Of a stretch of DNA of 30,795 bases, positions 15,296 to 22,971 are shown piece after piece (the stretch's first letter is position 1; the number at the start of each line of letters is the position of its first letter). The notes beneath the pieces were generated by a model, which worked only from the letters and a program-made list of their open reading frames with translations, made no database searches and was not told where the DNA came from. This DNA is from JASLBX01 sp036374175 (GTDB lineage Bacteria; Actinomycetota; Actinomycetes; Jiangellales; Jiangellaceae). A program made the position numbers and the translations under genes. The DNA is taken from the NCBI GenBank assembly GCA_036374175.1, contig DASUUH010000035.1, forward strand, positions 1-30,795, written 5' to 3'.

Positions 15296-16713
15296 GAGAG
15301 TTCCCAGCGTGGGCCGGTCGGCGTGTCTTCGATGACGATGCCGGCGACCGCCAACTGGTCGCGAATGGCGTCGGCGGTAGCGAAGTCGCGCTGCTGGCGA
15401 GCTTCCTCACGGCGCCTCAGCAGCGACGTCACCAGCGAATCCACCACGCTGCTGAGACGCTCGGTGCCGAAGACCCCGTTGCCCATCTCTGCCCATGGTT
15501 CGCCGAGTGGGTCGAGCCCGAGCACCCCGAGCATGTGGCGCACCGACGCCAGATTGGCTCGCAGGTCGCTGGAGTCGCCGGCAGCAAGCAGCTTGTTGCC
15601 ATCGCGGACGTCGTCGAAGATCACGGCCATCGCCTCGGGCACCGCCAGGTCGTCGTCCATCGCTGCGGTGAACGCCGACGGCAGCGGCTCGGACGTCGGG
15701 TCAACGCCACCGGTCACCTCGCTGGCGCGTAAGACATACCCCTCGATCCGCCGGTATCCCGCACCGGCCTCGGCCAGCGCTTCCTCGGTGTACTCCAGGA
15801 CGCTCCGGTAGTGCGCCGACACCAGGTAGAACCGCAGCTCGACCGGGCGAATCCGGCGAACCACTTCGGACACGAGCAGCGTGTTGCCCACCGACTTGCT
15901 CATCTTGGTGCCGCCGAAATTCACCATCGCGTTGTGCATCCAGTACCGGGCGAACGGGTGACCGGCGGCCCGCGACTGGGCGAGCTCGTTCTCGTGGTGG
16001 GGAAAGCGCAGGTCGAGCCCGCCGCCGTGAATGTCGAACTCCGAGCCGAGGTACTTTGCGGCCATCGCGGAGCACTCCAGGTGCCAGCCCGGCCGGCCTC
16101 GTCCGAACGGAGTGGGCCAGGACGCAGTCTCAGGTTCGCCCGGCTTGTGGCCCTTCCACAGCGCGAAATCGCGCGGATCGCGTTTGCCGCGCGGATCGGC
16201 GTCCTCGGCGGGTTTCATGTCATCGATGCTCTGCCGTGACAGCTCGCCGTACGCCGGCCAGGATCGCACGTCGAAGTAGACGTCCCCGGAGCCGTCCTTC
16301 GCCGGGTAACCGTGCCCACGTTCGACGAGTTCGGTCATCAACTCGACCATCTCGGTGATGTGGCCGGTAGCGCGGGGCTGGTACGTCGGTGGCACGCAAC
16401 CGAGCACTGCGTAGGCGTCGTCAAGAGACCGTTCGTTCAGGTAGGCCAACGCCCACCACGCGATTCCGGCCTCGGCCGCCTTGGCCAGTACCTTGTCCTC
16501 GATGTCCGTGACGTTGGCGACCAGCGTCACCTGGTACCCGGACTGGACGAACCAGCGCCGCAGCACGTCGAAGACCACTTCCTTGCGGATATGGCCGATA
16601 TGCGGCGGGCCCTGCACGGTCAGGCCACAGTGGTAGATCCCAACCTTGCCCGGACGGACGGGCACGAAGTCACGGATCTCGCGGGTGGCGGTGTCGTACA
16701 GGCGAAAACTCAC
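15289..16713 (-). CDS. cysS: Cysteinyl-tRNA synthetase
   Basis: This 474-residue class I aminoacyl-tRNA synthetase charges tRNA-Cys. HIGH is at 38-41 (GPPHIGHIR) and KMSKS at 270-274. The zinc ligands are expected at Cys29, Cys214 (HLECSAMA), His239 and Glu241 (PHHENE). The C-terminal DALR-type helical region includes SLLRRREEARQQRDFATADAIRDQL. The HIGH/KMSKS spacing and length fit CysS rather than its paralogue MshC. GTG at 16713 (MSFRLYDTAT) is the family start; the extension to 16803 would run into the divergent PAP2 gene. The last codons lie in a palindromic repeat. It is the partner of rlmB downstream. Confidence 0.96.
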   Translation of the reverse strand: MSFRLYDTATREIRDFVPVRPGKVGIYHCGLTVQGPPHIGHIRKEVVFDVLRRWFVQSGYQVTLVANVTDIEDKVLAKAAEAGIAWWALAYLNERSLDDAYAVLGCVPPTYQPRATGHITEMVELMTELVERGHGYPAKDGSGDVYFDVRSWPAYGELSRQSIDDMKPAEDADPRGKRDPRDFALWKGHKPGEPETASWPTPFGRGRPGWHLECSAMAAKYLGSEFDIHGGGLDLRFPHHENELAQSRAAGHPFARYWMHNAMVNFGGTKMSKSVGNTLLVSEVVRRIRPVELRFYLVSAHYRSVLEYTEEALAEAGAGYRRIEGYVLRASEVTGGVDPTSEPLPSAFTAAMDDDLAVPEAMAVIFDDVRDGNKLLAAGDSSDLRANLASVRHMLGVLGLDPLGEPWAEMGNGVFGTERLSSVVDSLVTSLLRRREEARQQRDFATADAIRDQLAVAGIVIEDTPTGPRWELSP

Positions 16714-16771
16714 CGCCCCAGCGTATCGGCGATGATAAAGAAGACCCGACCGACAGGACGAGGACTCCGTA

Positions 16772-17569
16772 ATGCGGCGATTCGCCCGGCTGAGCGCCAC
16801 CACCTCATGGTGGCTGCCCTACGCGACGGGGGCGGCGCTAGCGACGGGTGTCCTCGTGGTGCTGGTGTGGCAGGTCGTGGTGCGGGGGCCGATTGTCGCC
16901 GCCGACTGGCCTTTGCACGAGCTGCTGACGACGAGAGTTCCGGACGGCGCCGGCAGGGTCGTCCTTGACAGCCTGGCCCGGCCCGGCCAACGCTGGCTCA
17001 CCCTGCCGCTGCTACTCGTGGTCGGGGCCTGGGTGAGCTGGCGCCAACGCCGCCTCCAGCCGATGCTCGCCGTGCTCACCGGGCTGGGGACCGCATACCT
17101 GGTCGGGAAGACCGTCAAGTACGGGCTCTCGCGGACCCCGCCGTACAAGGACGTCGACATCCTGCATGGTGTCGGAGAGGCCTTTCCGTCCGGCCATGCC
17201 GCGAACGCCGTCATGACCTGGGCACTGATCAGCGTGCTGCTGTTCGGTGCGAGCGGGTTGTGGCCGAACCGGCGGCGACTGCGCCACGGGCTCGCCGTCA
17301 GTGCCGGTCTGGCCGTGCTGGTCGGAACGATCATGGTGGTGATGGACTACCACTGGCTCAGCGACGTTCCTGGTGGCTGGGTGGTCGGGTTGCTCGCCCT
17401 GATGCTCGCGCTCCTGGCGCTAGGGCCGGCGCCGTCAGTGGAGAATGAGCACACTCGCGACGGCGGCCAGTCCCTCGCCACGGCCGGTCAAGCCGAGCCC
17501 GTCCGTGGTGGTGCCGCTGACGGTGACGGGAGCGCCGACCGCCTGCGAGAGGACCGCCTCGGCCTCTGA
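16772..17569 (+). CDS. PAP2-family membrane phosphatase
   Basis: This 265-residue membrane protein belongs to the PAP2 lipid/undecaprenyl-pyrophosphate phosphatase superfamily. The three catalytic motifs are present: KTVKYGLSRTPPYKD (about 110-124), PSGHAANAV (about 138-146, catalytic His) and DYHWLSDVPGG (about 192-202, nucleophile His with Asp). There are five to six helices. The last about 50 residues are hydrophilic (SVENEHTRDGGQ... to DRLGL), and this tail is encoded opposite the 3' end of ispF. GAGGA sits about 10 nt before ATG. It is divergent from cysS across 58 bp. Its substrate, isoprenyl or glycerolipid phosphate, is unknown; the neighbouring isoprenoid genes are suggestive only. 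Confidence 0.9.
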   Translation: MRRFARLSATTSWWLPYATGAALATGVLVVLVWQVVVRGPIVAADWPLHELLTTRVPDGAGRVVLDSLARPGQRWLTLPLLLVVGAWVSWRQRRLQPMLAVLTGLGTAYLVGKTVKYGLSRTPPYKDVDILHGVGEAFPSGHAANAVMTWALISVLLFGASGLWPNRRRLRHGLAVSAGLAVLVGTIMVVMDYHWLSDVPGGWVVGLLALMLALLALGPAPSVENEHTRDGGQSLATAGQAEPVRGGAADGDGSADRLREDRLGL

Positions 17570-17905
17570 CCGCCGCGTACTGATCTTCGGCCGGTTGCCG
17601 ATGACCTGGATCGCCACATTCCCGATCTCGTAACCCGCGGCGCGCACGAGGCGGGCGGCTTCCGCGAGCAGGGCCGCGCCGGCGGCTCCGGACCACTCCG
17701 GCCGGTCGGTGCCGAAGATGGCACCAAGGTCACCGATGCCGGCCGCCGACAACAACGCGTCGCACGCGGCATGCGCCGCCACGTCGCCGTCCGAGTGGCC
17801 TGCACAGCCGGCCGTCTCGTCCGGCCACAGCAACCCGGCGACCCAACACGGGCGTCCCGCTTCGAGCGGATGGACGTCCACACCGATGCCGGTTCGCGGA
17901 GTCAC
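17435..17905 (-). CDS. ispF: 2-C-methyl-D-erythritol 2,4-cyclodiphosphate synthase
   Basis: This 156-residue MEP-pathway enzyme closes CDP-ME-2-phosphate to the cyclodiphosphate and releases CMP. The metal-binding residues Asp10 and His12 (GVDVHPL) are present, together with AGHSDGDV (about 35-42), FGTDRPEW in the flexible loop and the C-terminal TTTDGLGLTGRGEG. Length is normal for the trimeric enzyme. The GTG start overlaps the ispD stop by 4 nt (GTGA), so the two are co-translated. The final 135 bp lie antisense to the tail of the PAP2 gene. Confidence 0.96.
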   Translation of the reverse strand: MTPRTGIGVDVHPLEAGRPCWVAGLLWPDETAGCAGHSDGDVAAHAACDALLSAAGIGDLGAIFGTDRPEWSGAAGAALLAEAARLVRAAGYEIGNVAIQVIGNRPKISTRRSEAEAVLSQAVGAPVTVSGTTTDGLGLTGRGEGLAAVASVLILH

Positions 17906-18591
17906 CGCGCACCTGCGCTCGCGCGGCGGGCCAGGATGGCCTCGGCCAGCACCAGGTCGATCGGCCGCGTGACCTTAAACGCCTCCTCGTGCCCGGCCAC
18001 TACAGCGACCCGGTGGCCGAGCTGCTCGACAAGCCCGGCATCGTCCGTGACGGCACCGCTGGCCGTCGCATGAGCACGCTCAAGGACGTATCGGCGGAAT
18101 CCCTGCGGGGTCTGCACAGCCCGCAGCGTATGCCGATCCGGTGTGCCGACCACGGTTTCGTGTTCGACCTGTTTCACCGTGTCAGCGAGCGGGATTGCCG
18201 GGACGGCAGCCTCAGCACCGTGCGCCAATGCGCCGGCGACCGCGGCGAACACCGACGGCGGGGTCAAGCAGCGGGCTGCGTCGTGAATCAGCACCGTATC
18301 GACATCCGGCGGCAAGGCGGCGAGCGCACGAGCCACCGACTGCCGCCGGTCGGCACCACCCGCGACAACGAGCAGCGAGGCAACTTCGCCCGCCAGCAGG
18401 CCACGGACTTCGTCGACGTGATCGACGGGTGCCGCGACGGCGACTACGCTCACTACCCGTGACGCTAGTGCGCCGCGTACGGCGTGGACCAGCAGTGGCT
18501 CTCCCGCCAACGGCAAGAGTGCCTTGGGTACGCCGGCCCCAAGCCGTTCGCCGCGCCCTGCCGCCGGCACGATCAGTCCGATGGTCGCCAT
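17902..18591 (-). CDS. ispD: 2-C-methyl-D-erythritol 4-phosphate cytidylyltransferase
   Basis: This 229-residue enzyme of the MEP isoprenoid pathway transfers CMP from CTP to MEP. The N-terminal CTP loop IVPAAGRGERLGAGVPKALLPL (8-28) has the essential Arg and Lys. DTVLIHDAARCLTP, ADTVKQV, RAVQTPQGFRR, VTDDAGLVE and FKVTRPIDLVLAE follow in the expected order. Length matches the family. It is downstream of carD on the same strand across 97 bp that include a strong hairpin, so it may have its own promoter. It overlaps ispF by 4 nt. Confidence 0.96.
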   Translation of the reverse strand: MATIGLIVPAAGRGERLGAGVPKALLPLAGEPLLVHAVRGALASRVVSVVAVAAPVDHVDEVRGLLAGEVASLLVVAGGADRRQSVARALAALPPDVDTVLIHDAARCLTPPSVFAAVAGALAHGAEAAVPAIPLADTVKQVEHETVVGTPDRHTLRAVQTPQGFRRYVLERAHATASGAVTDDAGLVEQLGHRVAVVAGHEEAFKVTRPIDLVLAEAILARRASAGAR

Positions 18592-18622
18592 GGTCCTGTT
18601 CTTACCAGTCCGCGAATAGCAC

Positions 18623-18653
18623 GGCCCCGCACGCGCCTGTCACGTGCGGGGCC
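18623..18653 (-). terminator. Hairpin downstream of carD
   Basis: GGCCCCGCACG (18623-18633) pairs exactly with CGTGCGGGGCC (18643-18653), an 11-bp stem with a 9-nt loop, between the carD stop and the ispD start. There is no U-run. It is a probable actinobacterial-type terminator or attenuator. Confidence 0.7.
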
Positions 18654-18688
18654 TGAAAGTGTGCAGTTGAGTGTGGGCCGGCGAGCGG

Positions 18689-19171
18689 TCAGCCCGCGAG
18701 CACCTCGTCGAGGAGTGTTTCGGCCTTGTCCTCGTTGGTGTGCTCGGCAAGCGCGAGCTCAGAGACCAAGATCTGCCGCGCCTTGGCGAGCATGCGCTTC
18801 TCACCGGCGGACAATCCTCGATCGCGCTCGCGGCGCCACAGGTCGCGTACCACTTCGGCAACCTTGATCACATCGCCCGAGGCGAGCTTCTCAAGGTTGG
18901 CCTTGTACCGGCGTGACCAGTTGGTCGGTTCCTCGGTGTGCGGCGTACGCAGCACCTCGAAGACCCGGTCGAGGCCTTCTTGGTTAACCACGTCGCGAAC
19001 GCCGACGAGGTCGACATTGTCAGCCGGGACGCGAACAGTCAGATCACCTTGGGTGACCTTCAGGACGAGGTATCGACGCTCCTCTCCTTTGATCGTACGG
19101 GTCTCGATCGCTTCAATAAGCGCGGCACCGTGATGGGGGTAGACAACCGTCTCGCCGACCTTGAAAGTCAT
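18689..19171 (-). CDS. carD: CarD-family RNA polymerase-binding regulator
   Basis: This 160-residue protein has the N-terminal Tudor-like RNAP beta-interacting domain (FKVGETVVYPHHGAALIEAIETR..., 1-55). The C-terminal helical DNA-binding domain contains the wedge tryptophan in NWSRRYKANLEKLASGD (about residue 85) and LSAGEKRMLAKARQILVSELALAE. CarD stabilises open complexes, notably at rRNA promoters, and is essential in mycobacteria. ATG is supported by AAAGGGGA in 19181-19189, 9 nt upstream. A candidate -10 TATCCT reads on the minus strand at 19198-19203. The carD-ispD-ispF order is the conserved actinobacterial arrangement. Confidence 0.97.
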   Translation of the reverse strand: MTFKVGETVVYPHHGAALIEAIETRTIKGEERRYLVLKVTQGDLTVRVPADNVDLVGVRDVVNQEGLDRVFEVLRTPHTEEPTNWSRRYKANLEKLASGDVIKVAEVVRDLWRRERDRGLSAGEKRMLAKARQILVSELALAEHTNEDKAETLLDEVLAG

Positions 19172-19275
19172 ATGTTTCTGTCCCCTTTCCCGTCACAAGG
19201 ATAACACGCCCCGCCTGTCCGGGGAGGGGTGTTTGCGCTGGTCAGAGCAAAGACAGGGGCTTGACAAACAGGGCG

Positions 19276-20118
19276 GTGGTGTGCTTGTTTCAGGCAGTTA
19301 GGGCGTTGATCAGTGCCTGTCACCCGGTGCCTACCGCGGCCGTGACCTCGCTCGGGACCGCTCTGGGGGCGGTGCTTGGCGTGGCCGGCACGCAGCTCGC
19401 CACACTGACCATTGCGGTGTTTTCCGGCCAGCTTTCGGTGGGCTGGCTGAACGACTTTGTCGATCGTCATAGGGACCGCGCCGCAGGTCGCACGGACAAG
19501 CCACTCGCCATGGGAACCATCTCGCCCGCGACCGTCCAGTGGGCCATCACCGTCGCCGCCGCCGTGTGCGTACCGGCGTCGCTGGCGTTGGGCGTGGTTC
19601 CCGGCACGGCACACCTCATTGCGGTAGCAGCGGCGTGGGCCTACAACTTGGGCGGCAAGCAGACCGTCTTGTCGTGGCTGCCGTACGCGGTCGGTTTCGG
19701 CCTGTTGCCGGCAATCGCCTGGCTCGTGTCGCCGCAGCCCGGCGCGCCGCCGTGGTGGATGATCGCCGGCGGGGCGTTGCTAGGCATCGGCGCTCACGGG
19801 GCGAACGTCCTGCCCGATCTGGAAACCGACCGCGTGACTGGCGTGGCCGGGTTTCCGCACCGCCTGCCCCGTACCGTACTGCGCGTCGGCACCGCAGCCG
19901 TATTGTTCAGCGCGCTGACGCTGCTGACCTTAGGCCCGGCCCGCGCGTCCTGGCTCGTCGACGCCGTCGTCCTGGCGGCCGGCGCCGCGCTGGCGGTCGT
20001 CGCCGCCGGCGTGGGAGGCACTCGCCTGCCCGCCCGCGTTCCGCTACTGGCCGCGGCCGCGATCGCAGCCCTGGCCATCGCGTCCCTGCTCGTGGCCGGC
20101 GCCGGCCAGCTGAGGTGA
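19276..20118 (+). CDS. UbiA-family prenyltransferase-like membrane protein
   Basis: About 280 residues with eight or nine membrane helices. The two Asp-rich motifs of UbiA prenyltransferases are visible: NDFVDRHRDR (first Mg-diphosphate site, NDxxDxxxD) and ANVLPDLETDRVTG (second, DxExD). Such enzymes attach a polyprenyl chain to an acceptor. The conserved start of this subfamily, RALISACHPVPTAAVT, lies just inside. No ATG start exists, so GTG 19276, GTG 19279, TTG 19285 (8 nt after AGGGCGG) and TTG 19261 are all possible. It is divergent from carD across about 100 bp. Acceptor and product are unknown. Confidence 0.82.
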   Translation: MVCLFQAVRALISACHPVPTAAVTSLGTALGAVLGVAGTQLATLTIAVFSGQLSVGWLNDFVDRHRDRAAGRTDKPLAMGTISPATVQWAITVAAAVCVPASLALGVVPGTAHLIAVAAAWAYNLGGKQTVLSWLPYAVGFGLLPAIAWLVSPQPGAPPWWMIAGGALLGIGAHGANVLPDLETDRVTGVAGFPHRLPRTVLRVGTAAVLFSALTLLTLGPARASWLVDAVVLAAGAALAVVAAGVGGTRLPARVPLLAAAAIAALAIASLLVAGAGQLR

Positions 20119-20254
20119 TCGTTTTTGCCCAGCGTTCGTATCCCGGCCTTTCTCGACAATGTTCATCAGCGTGCCCGGTACGCTAGGTCCGCGCTCGGCC
20201 GCCGGTGCATTGGCGGTCGGCACCCAGCTTGTGACACCGAAGGAGATCATCGCC

Positions 20255-20731
20255 GTGCTGTCCGCTGCTCAACGCCGCCTGGCCGTCCTCGCCTCGGTGT
20301 TGCTCGTCGGCCTGGTGGCCGCTGGTTGTGGTGCCGTGCGCGAGCAGACTCAGTGGCAGGCCGACCGCACGCATGGCGTCAGTGCCACTGCAGGCGACAT
20401 CGGCATCCGCAACGCACTCGTAGTGGCTGACGACGAAGGCCGGCGGGCGACTGTTATCGCGATGTTCGACAACGCCCGTGGCGAGGCAGACGAACTCGTT
20501 TCCATCCGGGTCGGCGGTCGCGACGCCGAGCCCGAGGGCGGCCCGATGGAGATTCCGGCCGGCGGCAACGTCTCACTCGGACCGGACCACACCCGGTTGG
20601 ATGTGACAGGCGCGGACGCCCAGCCCGGCCGCCGCGTCGAACTCGAGTTCATCTTCGCCAACGCACCGCGCGCAACTGTCAACGCACTCGTTCTTAGCGC
20701 CGACGGTATCTACGCCGACGCCCTCAACTAA
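20255..20731 (+). CDS. LpqE-like secreted lipoprotein
   Basis: This 158-residue lipoprotein has signal peptide MLSAAQRRLAVLASVLLVGL and lipobox VAAGC, giving Cys25. A single beta-rich domain follows (GIRNALVVADDEGRRATVIAMFDN...VELEFIFANAP), like the PCuAC/LpqE fold of small copper-chaperone-like lipoproteins. A His/Met copper motif is not obvious. GTG at 20255 is chosen because AAGGAG (20240-20245) lies 9 nt upstream and the signal peptide starts there; the longer ORF from 20159 adds a non-signal sequence. Mycobacterium tuberculosis has lpqE next to carD, so position agrees. The exact function is unknown. Confidence 0.8.
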   Translation: MLSAAQRRLAVLASVLLVGLVAAGCGAVREQTQWQADRTHGVSATAGDIGIRNALVVADDEGRRATVIAMFDNARGEADELVSIRVGGRDAEPEGGPMEIPAGGNVSLGPDHTRLDVTGADAQPGRRVELEFIFANAPRATVNALVLSADGIYADALN

Positions 20732-20747
20732 CTCTCCCCCGCTGCCG

Positions 20748-20893
20748 GTTGATCACGTTCAGCAGGTGCATGGGTGCCGTACCACCCGCGCGCGCCTGGT
20801 GGAGTGCCGACGGACCTACTGGACGTGATCAATCGGTGCCGTACCAGGCATGCGGGTGGTACGGCAGGGATATGCATACCGAACGTGATCGAA
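20748..20893. repeat. Compound palindromic repeat array
   Basis: The gap between the convergent lipoprotein and regX3 genes holds two inverted copies of a 70-85 bp unit. Outer arms at 20748-20767 and 20814-20833 are inverted repeats matching at 17 of 20 positions (core TTGATCACGT). A third ACGTGATC lies at 20883-20890. The 15-mer TGCCGTACCACCCGC at 20775-20789 recurs exactly on the opposite strand at 20852-20866. Within the second copy, TGCCGTACCA/TGGTACGGCA form a 10-bp hairpin with a 10-nt loop. No reading frame is present. It may serve as a bidirectional terminator, but it is more elaborate than needed. Confidence 0.7.
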
Positions 20894-20900
20894 CGGGATT

Positions 20901-21581
20901 TCAGGCCTCGAACTTGTAGCCGAGCCCACGCACGGTCTGCAGGTAGCGCGGCTGGGCGGGATCGGGTTCGATCTTGGCGCGCAACCGCTTGACGTGGACG
21001 TCCAGCGTCTTGGTGTCCCCGACGTAGTCGGCACCCCAGATACGGTCGATCAGCTGCCCGCGAGTGAGGACCCGACCGGCATTGCGCAGCAGTAGTTCCA
21101 GCAGTTCGAACTCTTTCAGCGGCAGCCGCACGCTCTCGCCGCTCACGGTCACCACGTGGCGTTCGACGTCCATGCGCACCGGGCCGGCTTCGAGCACTGC
21201 CGGCGCCAGGTCCGCGGTCTCCGTACCGCGGCGCAGGACCGCCCTGATCCGCGCCAACAGCTCGCGGGACGAGAACGGCTTGGTGACGTAGTCGTCGGCG
21301 CCGAGTTCGAGGCCGACAACCTTGTCGACCTCGGAGTCCTTGGCCGTCAACATGATCACCGGGACGCTCGACCGCTGGCGCAACTGGCGGCACACCTCGG
21401 TGCCCGGTAGACCGGGCAACATCAGGTCAAGGAGCACCAGATCGGCGCCGGCGCGGTCGAATTCTTCGAGAGCGGCATCGCCATTGTCGGCGACGGCGAC
21501 CTCGAACCCCTCCTTGCGCAGCATGTAGGACAACGCGTCACTGAACGAATCCTCGTCCTCGACTACGAGCACACGAGTCAC
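20901..21581 (-). CDS. regX3: Phosphate-responsive response regulator RegX3/PhoP
   Basis: This 226-residue OmpR/PhoB-type regulator has a receiver domain with acidic pocket Glu8-Asp9-Glu10, phosphoacceptor Asp52 (LLDLMLPGLPG) and Lys in DDYVTKPFSSREL. The C-terminal winged helix includes LPLKEFELLELLLRNAGRVLTRGQLIDRIWG and KTLDVHVKRLRAKIE. GTG at 21581 (MTRVLVVEDED) is the family start; the ORF extension to 21689 lies in the kinase gene. It overlaps the kinase stop by 4 nt (GTGA), the normal senX3-regX3 coupling. Phosphorylated protein binds PHO boxes and controls phosphate starvation genes. Confidence 0.96.
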   Translation of the reverse strand: MTRVLVVEDEDSFSDALSYMLRKEGFEVAVADNGDAALEEFDRAGADLVLLDLMLPGLPGTEVCRQLRQRSSVPVIMLTAKDSEVDKVVGLELGADDYVTKPFSSRELLARIRAVLRRGTETADLAPAVLEAGPVRMDVERHVVTVSGESVRLPLKEFELLELLLRNAGRVLTRGQLIDRIWGADYVGDTKTLDVHVKRLRAKIEPDPAQPRYLQTVRGLGYKFEA

Positions 21582-22750
21582 GGTGCGGCCTCCGGAGTGG
21601 TCGAACTGGCCACGGGCGGGCGCCCGGGCCGAGGAGTGTGAAGCGGAAGCCGCAGCGTGAAGGTCGACCCGGCTCCCTGCACACTCCACACGCTTACCTC
21701 ACCGCCGTGGCTGGCGGCAATGTGCTTGACAATCGCAAGCCCTAGACCGGTTCCGCCGGTGGCACGCGATCGCGCTGGGTCCACCCGGTAGAACCGCTCG
21801 AAGATCCTCTCTTGTTCCGTTTCAGCTATGCCGATGCCCTGGTCCGTGACGCTGATCTCGACCCGGTCCTCGCGCCGCCGCACGCCGACTGCAACGCGGG
21901 TGTGGGGTGGGCTATAGGCCACGGCATTCTCCACCAGATTGCCGACCGCCACCACGAGCTGCGGCTCATTGCCGAGCACCTGCAACCCCTTGTGGCCGCC
22001 GGACGCGAGCCGGATCTGCTTGTTCTCAGCGTCGACCCGGGACCGGTCCAGGGCGGCGGCCACCACATCGTCCATCTCGACGATCTCCGGTGACTCCACC
22101 GGATCGTCGTACTGCAGCCGCGACAGATCGATGATCTCTTGGACGAGCCGCGTCAGCCGGGCGCCCTCTTCCTGCATCCGCTTGGCGAACCGCTCGACGG
22201 CCGCCGGATCGTCCGCCGCGTCTTGTACCGCCTCGGCCAGCAGTGTCAGCGCCCCAATGGGGGTCTTCAGCTCATGGGACACGTTCGCGACGAAGTCACG
22301 ACGCACCTCGTCCACGCGAATCGCCTGAGTACGGTCCTCGACGAGCACAAGGACGAGTGACGCACCCAGCGGGGCGACGCGGGCGGCGACGTGCATCGTG
22401 TGCGTCGTATCCGCCGAGCGCGAGACCACGAGCTGGACCTCACGGATCTGGCCATCGCGGAAGACCGCTTCGGACAGGGTCCGCAACTCCGGTACCGCGA
22501 GCTTGTCCTGGCGCACGAGGCCGAAGGCGTATGCCGACGGACTGGCCTTGACCACGTCCAGTTCCGGGTTCAGCAGCAGGGCGCTGTGTTTCAGCACGGA
22601 GAGGACTTCGTCGACACCGTGCGGCACGACGGGCTCGGGCGACGACGGGACTGTGTGCTGAGCACGTTCACTGGCCCGGAACGCCAGGCCGGCGGCCAAG
22701 CCGACCGCGGCGGCCGCGGCGGCGATCAACGCGCCCGTAACCAGCTCCAC
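21578..22750 (-). CDS. senX3: Sensor histidine kinase SenX3/PhoR
   Basis: This 390-residue membrane kinase senses phosphate status through the Pst/PhoU complex and phosphorylates RegX3. One or two N-terminal helices are present (residues 3-24). A PAS-like region covers about 45-140. The HisKA domain has phosphoacceptor His159 in RRDFVANVSHELKTPIGA. The HATPase motifs are N box LVVAVGNLVENAVAYSP, G1 VTDQGIGIAE, F box IFERFYRVD and G2 GGTGLGLAIVKHIAASHGG. GTG at 22750 (MELVTGALIAAAA) starts at the helix as in Mycobacterium SenX3. The longer ORF to 22801 adds a basic stretch without support. It is divergent from phoU across a PHO-box-like repeat. Confidence 0.95.
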   Translation of the reverse strand: MELVTGALIAAAAAAVGLAAGLAFRASERAQHTVPSSPEPVVPHGVDEVLSVLKHSALLLNPELDVVKASPSAYAFGLVRQDKLAVPELRTLSEAVFRDGQIREVQLVVSRSADTTHTMHVAARVAPLGASLVLVLVEDRTQAIRVDEVRRDFVANVSHELKTPIGALTLLAEAVQDAADDPAAVERFAKRMQEEGARLTRLVQEIIDLSRLQYDDPVESPEIVEMDDVVAAALDRSRVDAENKQIRLASGGHKGLQVLGNEPQLVVAVGNLVENAVAYSPPHTRVAVGVRRREDRVEISVTDQGIGIAETEQERIFERFYRVDPARSRATGGTGLGLAIVKHIAASHGGEVSVWSVQGAGSTFTLRLPLHTPRPGRPPVASSTTPEAAP

Positions 22751-22833
22751 ACTCGTCAATGGTAGGTGGCCCCTAGCCGCACGCTGCCACACCACCGGCA
22801 TCGCGCCTGGTCACGCCGTCTTTGACGGCCATT

Positions 22834-22866
22834 GTTCATCGAGGCTTACCTGGCGATTCACCTCGC
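22834..22866. promoter_or_regulatory. PHO-box-like direct repeats
   Basis: Three successive 11-bp units begin GTTCATC (22834), CTTACCT (22845) and ATTCACC (22856). Units one and three fit the actinobacterial PhoP/RegX3 box (GTTCACC with 4-nt spacers); the middle one is degenerate. It lies in the 221-bp region between divergent senX3 and phoU, where RegX3/PhoP boxes are known in related bacteria, so autoregulation is likely. Confidence 0.6.
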
Positions 22867-22932
22867 GTCCCCACTCTGACATGTACGCCCCATACCGTGA
22901 CTGCACTGGCCACATCGCTGAAATGGCGCGGC

Positions 22933-22938
22933 TAGGGT
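22933..22938 (+). promoter_or_regulatory. Candidate -10 box of phoU
   Basis: TAGGGT fits actinobacterial -10 boxes and lies 33 bp before the phoU ATG. No good -35 lies 16-18 bp upstream, as expected for an activator-dependent promoter; the PHO-box-like repeat ends 66 bp further upstream. Confidence 0.35.
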
Positions 22939-22971
22939 GACAGTTCGACTCATTTCTAAGGCGGATTCCGG

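Noticed and set aside
15289..16713. CGLTVQ in place of the CGPTVY usually quoted near HIGH in CysS
   Set aside because: From memory, actinobacterial CysS proteins commonly have GLTVQ here, and all other motifs are intact, so it is not a defect.
19261..19266. Perfect TTGACA hexamer, possible -35 box
   Set aside because: No -10-like sequence lies 16-19 bp downstream (CTTGTT region), and it falls in the start region of the UbiA-like gene, so it is probably chance.
20153..20184. Possible promoter TCGACA...TACGCT before the lpqE-like gene
   Set aside because: The spacing is 20 bp and the -35 match is poor, so it is too weak to report as a feature.
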